Below are positions 21,168-24,127 of a stretch of DNA of 24,127 nucleotides, one piece after another; position 1 is the stretch's first letter, and each line of letters begins with the position of its first letter. The position numbers were made by a program, and so were the translations under genes. The notes under the pieces are model-generated. The model worked only from the letters and a program-made list of their open reading frames with translations. It was not told the DNA's origin and made no database searches. Origin of the DNA: an uncultured Acidobacteriota bacterium (GTDB lineage: Bacteria; Acidobacteriota; Thermoanaerobaculia; Gp7-AA8); NCBI GenBank assembly GCA_946887105.1, contig CAMPKJ010000052.1:1-24127 (forward strand), written 5' to 3'.

Positions 21168-23049
21168 GCTGAATGACCTCGATCGACGCCAGCGCCTCCA
21201 GGTACTGCCGCACATCCTCCACCGCCACCGGCGCGTAGATCGCCGACAGCGCATCGCGGATCTCCTCGACGCTGCGGCGGCCATCGACGAGGTTCAGCGC
21301 TTCGTACTGATACTCCCCGCCCAGACGGATTTCCTTGTGCTTCGCGTAGTGCGCGGTGAAGTAGTCGTAGCCGAACGCGCCCATCGTTCCCTTGATCTTC
21401 GGATTGCGCCGGTACGCGCCCCTGGAAAGCGGCAGCTGCGGCGGCCGCACTCCAAATGTGTCGAGCGATGACAACATCTGTTGTTCGTACCAGCGCGCGA
21501 ACTTGGTGACGTTCGGGTCTTTGCGACGCATGGCGACGGCGCCTCGCTCGAGCGCGAACGCTTCGACCATCTCGCGTAGCGCGTGTTTGTCGCCGTCGCC
21601 GATGGTGGCCAGCGCGTAGCCGCTCGCGGCGGCAATGAACGCCGCCCGCGCGAGTTTGGTCGCGTCGATGTTCGCCGGCACGTCCTTGTTGGTGTGGATG
21701 TAGCGATCCGGCCAGTCGTTGAGATAGATGGCGGGGATGCCGAACGAGCTGTCGCTGTAGACCTGATGATCGCTGCCGAGCGTGAGCGGCACGAACGCGG
21801 CGCGGAGCGGATCCTTCGTGCCGTCGCTGGCGAGCAGGGGCCAGCGCGCCGTGCCGGTCATCGCGTACGCGGCGGTTTGTTCGTTGACGAGCATGCCCAC
21901 CGATTGCGCGACGTCGTACACGAACGACGGCAGGCTGGCCGGACCGCGCGTGACGTGAAAGATCGCCTTCGTCTCCGGGCCGCCGCCGACCATGTCCAGA
22001 TGGATGGCTGCCTTGATGCGCTGCGCGAGCTCGGGGCGTCCATTCAGCAGCGCCAGCGTTCCTTCGATCTCGGGCGGCCAGACGAAGCGGATCGTGCGCC
22101 GCGGCGGCGCGAGCCGCTTTTCGGCGATCAACTTCGAGAGCGACCGCGCCACTTCGAGGATCGCCGCGCATCCCGAGGCGTTGTCGTTCGCGCCCGGGCG
22201 CGGGTGATCGAGATGGCAGCTGTACACGATCTCCTGCTCGCGCAGATCGCTGCCCGGGATCACCGCCGTGGCGATGTCGTATGCGCCTCTTTCCTGCCCT
22301 GCGCGCACGGCGGCGTGCATGCGGATCGTTTCGCCGGACCGGAGCCGCTGCTGCAGCGCGCGTGCGGTGCGTAGCGAGACCATGAACGCGAACGTGCGCT
22401 CGTCATCGGGCGCAAACGTTTCGAGATGTCCCCAGCGGATCAGCGTGTCGTCCTCGCCGTACCAGGCAGTGCGCTGGTTCTGCGCGTAGCTGATGATCCC
22501 CGCCGCGCCGAAACGCCCGATCGCCAGCGGTGCGACACTGCCGGGTTGCGATGAGGTGAGGACGAGCTTTCCCTTGATCTTTTTGTTTGCGTAATCCGCT
22601 TCGCTCGTCCCCGCGCCGATGTCGATCAGCTCCGCGGTCGCTTCGCCGCTGACGCTGTCCTGCGCGAGCGTGATCGGCGCGGCCTCCCAGCTGGCGATGC
22701 GCGTTCTGCGACCGCCATCCGCGTCGAGCTCCCACAGCTCCGCGAATTCGGCGTTCCATGCCGGGCGCGATCGCTGCGTGCCGTAGAAGATCGTGCCGTC
22801 CGCCGGCAGCGACTCGATGTGCGCGCTAGCGAGACCGTAGCGTTTCAGATCGGCGACGATCTGGTCGGCCGCGGCGCGGAATCCGTGCGAGCCGCGCATG
22901 CGGTGGTGCCGCGAGAATCCTTCGACGTTGCGCTTCGCGGTCTCACCGGAGATCTCGGTCGCCAGCGCGGAGATTTCCCTGTCGTCGAGGAAGGGGAGCG
23001 TTTGTGCGTTCAGCGAGACTGCGAAGAGACCGATCGCGAGAAGGCGCAT
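21157..23049 (-). CDS. Exported M28-family zinc peptidase with extra C-terminal domain
   Basis: This 630-aa protein has a short signal peptide (MRLLAIGLFAVSLNAQ) and a PA-like segment at about 125-250 (GKLVLTSSQPGSV, GAAGIISYAQ). The M28 aminopeptidase core has the two-zinc ligands in order: CHLDHP (H279, D281), GANDNASG (D289), WPPEIEG (E327 or E329), HLDMVGG (D352) and YIHTNKD (H452). After the peptidase core, a helical C-terminal region of ~120 residues ends with a segment (NLVDGRRSVEEIRDALSAIYAPV) that resembles a small winged-helix or PqqD-like fold. The substrate is unknown. Its ATG directly follows the FabH-like stop (TGAATG), so the two genes are coupled. Confidence 0.87.
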   Translation of the reverse strand: MRLLAIGLFAVSLNAQTLPFLDDREISALATEISGETAKRNVEGFSRHHRMRGSHGFRAAADQIVADLKRYGLASAHIESLPADGTIFYGTQRSRPAWNAEFAELWELDADGGRRTRIASWEAAPITLAQDSVSGEATAELIDIGAGTSEADYANKKIKGKLVLTSSQPGSVAPLAIGRFGAAGIISYAQNQRTAWYGEDDTLIRWGHLETFAPDDERTFAFMVSLRTARALQQRLRSGETIRMHAAVRAGQERGAYDIATAVIPGSDLREQEIVYSCHLDHPRPGANDNASGCAAILEVARSLSKLIAEKRLAPPRRTIRFVWPPEIEGTLALLNGRPELAQRIKAAIHLDMVGGGPETKAIFHVTRGPASLPSFVYDVAQSVGMLVNEQTAAYAMTGTARWPLLASDGTKDPLRAAFVPLTLGSDHQVYSDSSFGIPAIYLNDWPDRYIHTNKDVPANIDATKLARAAFIAAASGYALATIGDGDKHALREMVEAFALERGAVAMRRKDPNVTKFARWYEQQMLSSLDTFGVRPPQLPLSRGAYRRNPKIKGTMGAFGYDYFTAHYAKHKEIRLGGEYQYEALNLVDGRRSVEEIRDALSAIYAPVAVEDVRQYLEALASIEVIQLTP

Positions 23050-24114
23050 TCACGCACGATACAACGCCGCGCCCCAGTGCAGTCCCGAGCCGAGGGCGGT
23101 GAAGCAGACCAGCATGCCCGGCTGCACGCGTCCGTCCTGCACGAGCTCGTGGAAGAGGATCGGCAGCGTGCCGGCGGTGGTGTTGCCGTAGCGCTCGATG
23201 TTGTGCGGCACTTTCTCCGGCGGCAGTCCGAGCTGCTTCGCGACCGCTTCCACGATGCGCAGGTTGGCCTGATGAATGATCAGCAGGTCGATCTGCGACG
23301 GGTCCACCCCCTCGGCCGCACAGACGTCGCGCACCGCCGCCGGCATCTTCGACACCGCCTGCTTGAACACCTCGCGGCCTTCCATCACCGGGATCTGTTC
23401 GGTCGCGTCGAGCTGCTCGTGCGTCACGAACGGCCGCCGCCGGAAACCGACGCCCGCCGTGTACAGCGCCTCGATGTTCGAGCCGTTCGTGAAGAGCCTC
23501 GTGGCCAGGATGCCGCGTCCGTCGCCGTTCTCCGACGCCTCGACGATCACCGCGCCGGCGCCGTCGCCGAACAACACCGTCCGGTCGCGGATGGCCGTAT
23601 TCGCCGCGTACTCCTCCGGCGTCGTTTCGCGCGTCGACTTGCCGATGGTCAGGTCCCAGTTGTTCTGCCACGGCATGAATGGCGTGTGGACGTCCGCGCC
23701 GATCAGCAGCACGCGTTTGTACTTGCCGCTGCGCACCAGCGAGTCGGCGAGATCGAGTCCGTACAGAAAGCCGGAGCACTGCTGGCGGATGTCGAACGTC
23801 GGCGTCGTTTCCGCGAAGCCCATCTTCGCCTGCAGCACCGGGCCGTTGCCGGGAAAGAAGTGATCGGGCGTCATCGTGGCGAAGACGATCGCGTCGATGT
23901 CGTCCTTCGTCTTTCCCGCGGCTGCCAGCGCTTGCTCGGCCGCCAGTCTGCCCAGATCCGAGGAGCCCTGGCCGTCGTCGACGTACCGCCGCTCCTCGAC
24001 GCCGCTGCGCGTGCGGATCCATTCATCCGACGTGGCCATGACCTTCGCCAGGTCGTGGTTCGTGACGACGTTGTTGGGGATGCCGATGCCGGTGCCGGTG
24101 ATGATGGAGCGCAT
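23050..24114 (-). CDS. fabH: 3-oxoacyl-ACP synthase III (FabH)-like enzyme
   Basis: FabH-type enzymes condense an acyl-CoA with malonyl-ACP. The 354-aa product has the thiolase-fold catalytic triad C113 (QQCSGFLYGL), H281 (IIHQANLRI) and N311 (ERYGNTTAGTLP), plus the C-terminal GSGLHWGAAL. It is longer than typical FabH (about 320 aa); the extra ~25 residues lie near 145-172 (PFMPWQNNW to TPEEYAA), before FGDGAGA. It may therefore be a paralogue acting on unusual acyl chains rather than the housekeeping initiator. No other fatty-acid gene is nearby, and an M28 peptidase follows directly. The ATG at 24114 is 13 bases from the window edge, so its promoter is not visible. Confidence 0.9.
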   Translation of the reverse strand: MRSIITGTGIGIPNNVVTNHDLAKVMATSDEWIRTRSGVEERRYVDDGQGSSDLGRLAAEQALAAAGKTKDDIDAIVFATMTPDHFFPGNGPVLQAKMGFAETTPTFDIRQQCSGFLYGLDLADSLVRSGKYKRVLLIGADVHTPFMPWQNNWDLTIGKSTRETTPEEYAANTAIRDRTVLFGDGAGAVIVEASENGDGRGILATRLFTNGSNIEALYTAGVGFRRRPFVTHEQLDATEQIPVMEGREVFKQAVSKMPAAVRDVCAAEGVDPSQIDLLIIHQANLRIVEAVAKQLGLPPEKVPHNIERYGNTTAGTLPILFHELVQDGRVQPGMLVCFTALGSGLHWGAALYRA

Positions 24115-24127
24115 GGGCGGAGAGTAT

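Overview
This is a high-GC bacterial chromosome segment packed with short-spaced, often ATGA-overlapping genes on both strands. It carries two ECF sigma modules, core purine and pyrimidine genes, a peptidoglycan carboxypeptidase, a FabH-type synthase and several exported proteins of unknown role. I see no transposase, integrase, phage gene, tRNA, rRNA or CRISPR array, and no stretch over 300 bases without a gene. The style (high GC, exported beta-propeller and TPR proteins, M28 peptidase, scattered pur genes) would fit Acidobacteriota such as a Thermoanaerobaculia-like lineage, but that is an inference without a marker gene.

Layout. 1-2262 (+): 3' end of a cysteine synthase, two small membrane proteins and a saccharopine-dehydrogenase-like protein between them. 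2204-3939 (-): a compact operon of Spy/CpxP-like protein, ECF sigma factor, membrane anti-sigma candidate and a second Spy/CpxP-like protein, resembling CnrX/CnrH/CnrY metal or envelope sensing modules. 4020-6955 (+): two exported proteins, the second with TPRs and a zinc ribbon. 6948-10342 (-): purD-purE, then a palindromic repeat doublet, then a CDF metal exporter and a YdeI/OmdA-like protein. 10514-12314 (+): a second ECF sigma factor with a zinc-finger anti-sigma factor and an exported secretin-N-like protein, closed by a strong terminator. 12371-14035 (-) and 14060-14794 (+): divergent polX and pyrF. 14804-16312 (-): an exported beta-propeller-like protein. 16529-18907 (+): HNH nuclease, a structured leader with a 96-aa protein, and a D-Ala-D-Ala carboxypeptidase. 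18933-20586 (-): purM-purN. 20715-21167 (+): a small membrane protein. 21157-24114 (-): a FabH-like synthase followed by an M28 peptidase.

Three signals stand out. (1) A dispersed palindromic element made of TTCCTCGG units, a short loop and inverted CCGAGGAA units occurs three times: upstream of purD, upstream of purM, and inside the pyrF reading frame, where it adds about 19 codons in frame. (2) Seven genes have a -10-like hexamer 9-11 nt before the start codon and no Shine-Dalgarno sequence, which suggests leaderless or near-leaderless transcripts; genes inside operons, and some others, do show Shine-Dalgarno sequences. (3) The PolX protein has Asn in place of both Asp residues of the polymerase metal-binding DxD motif, with its PHP nuclease domain intact.
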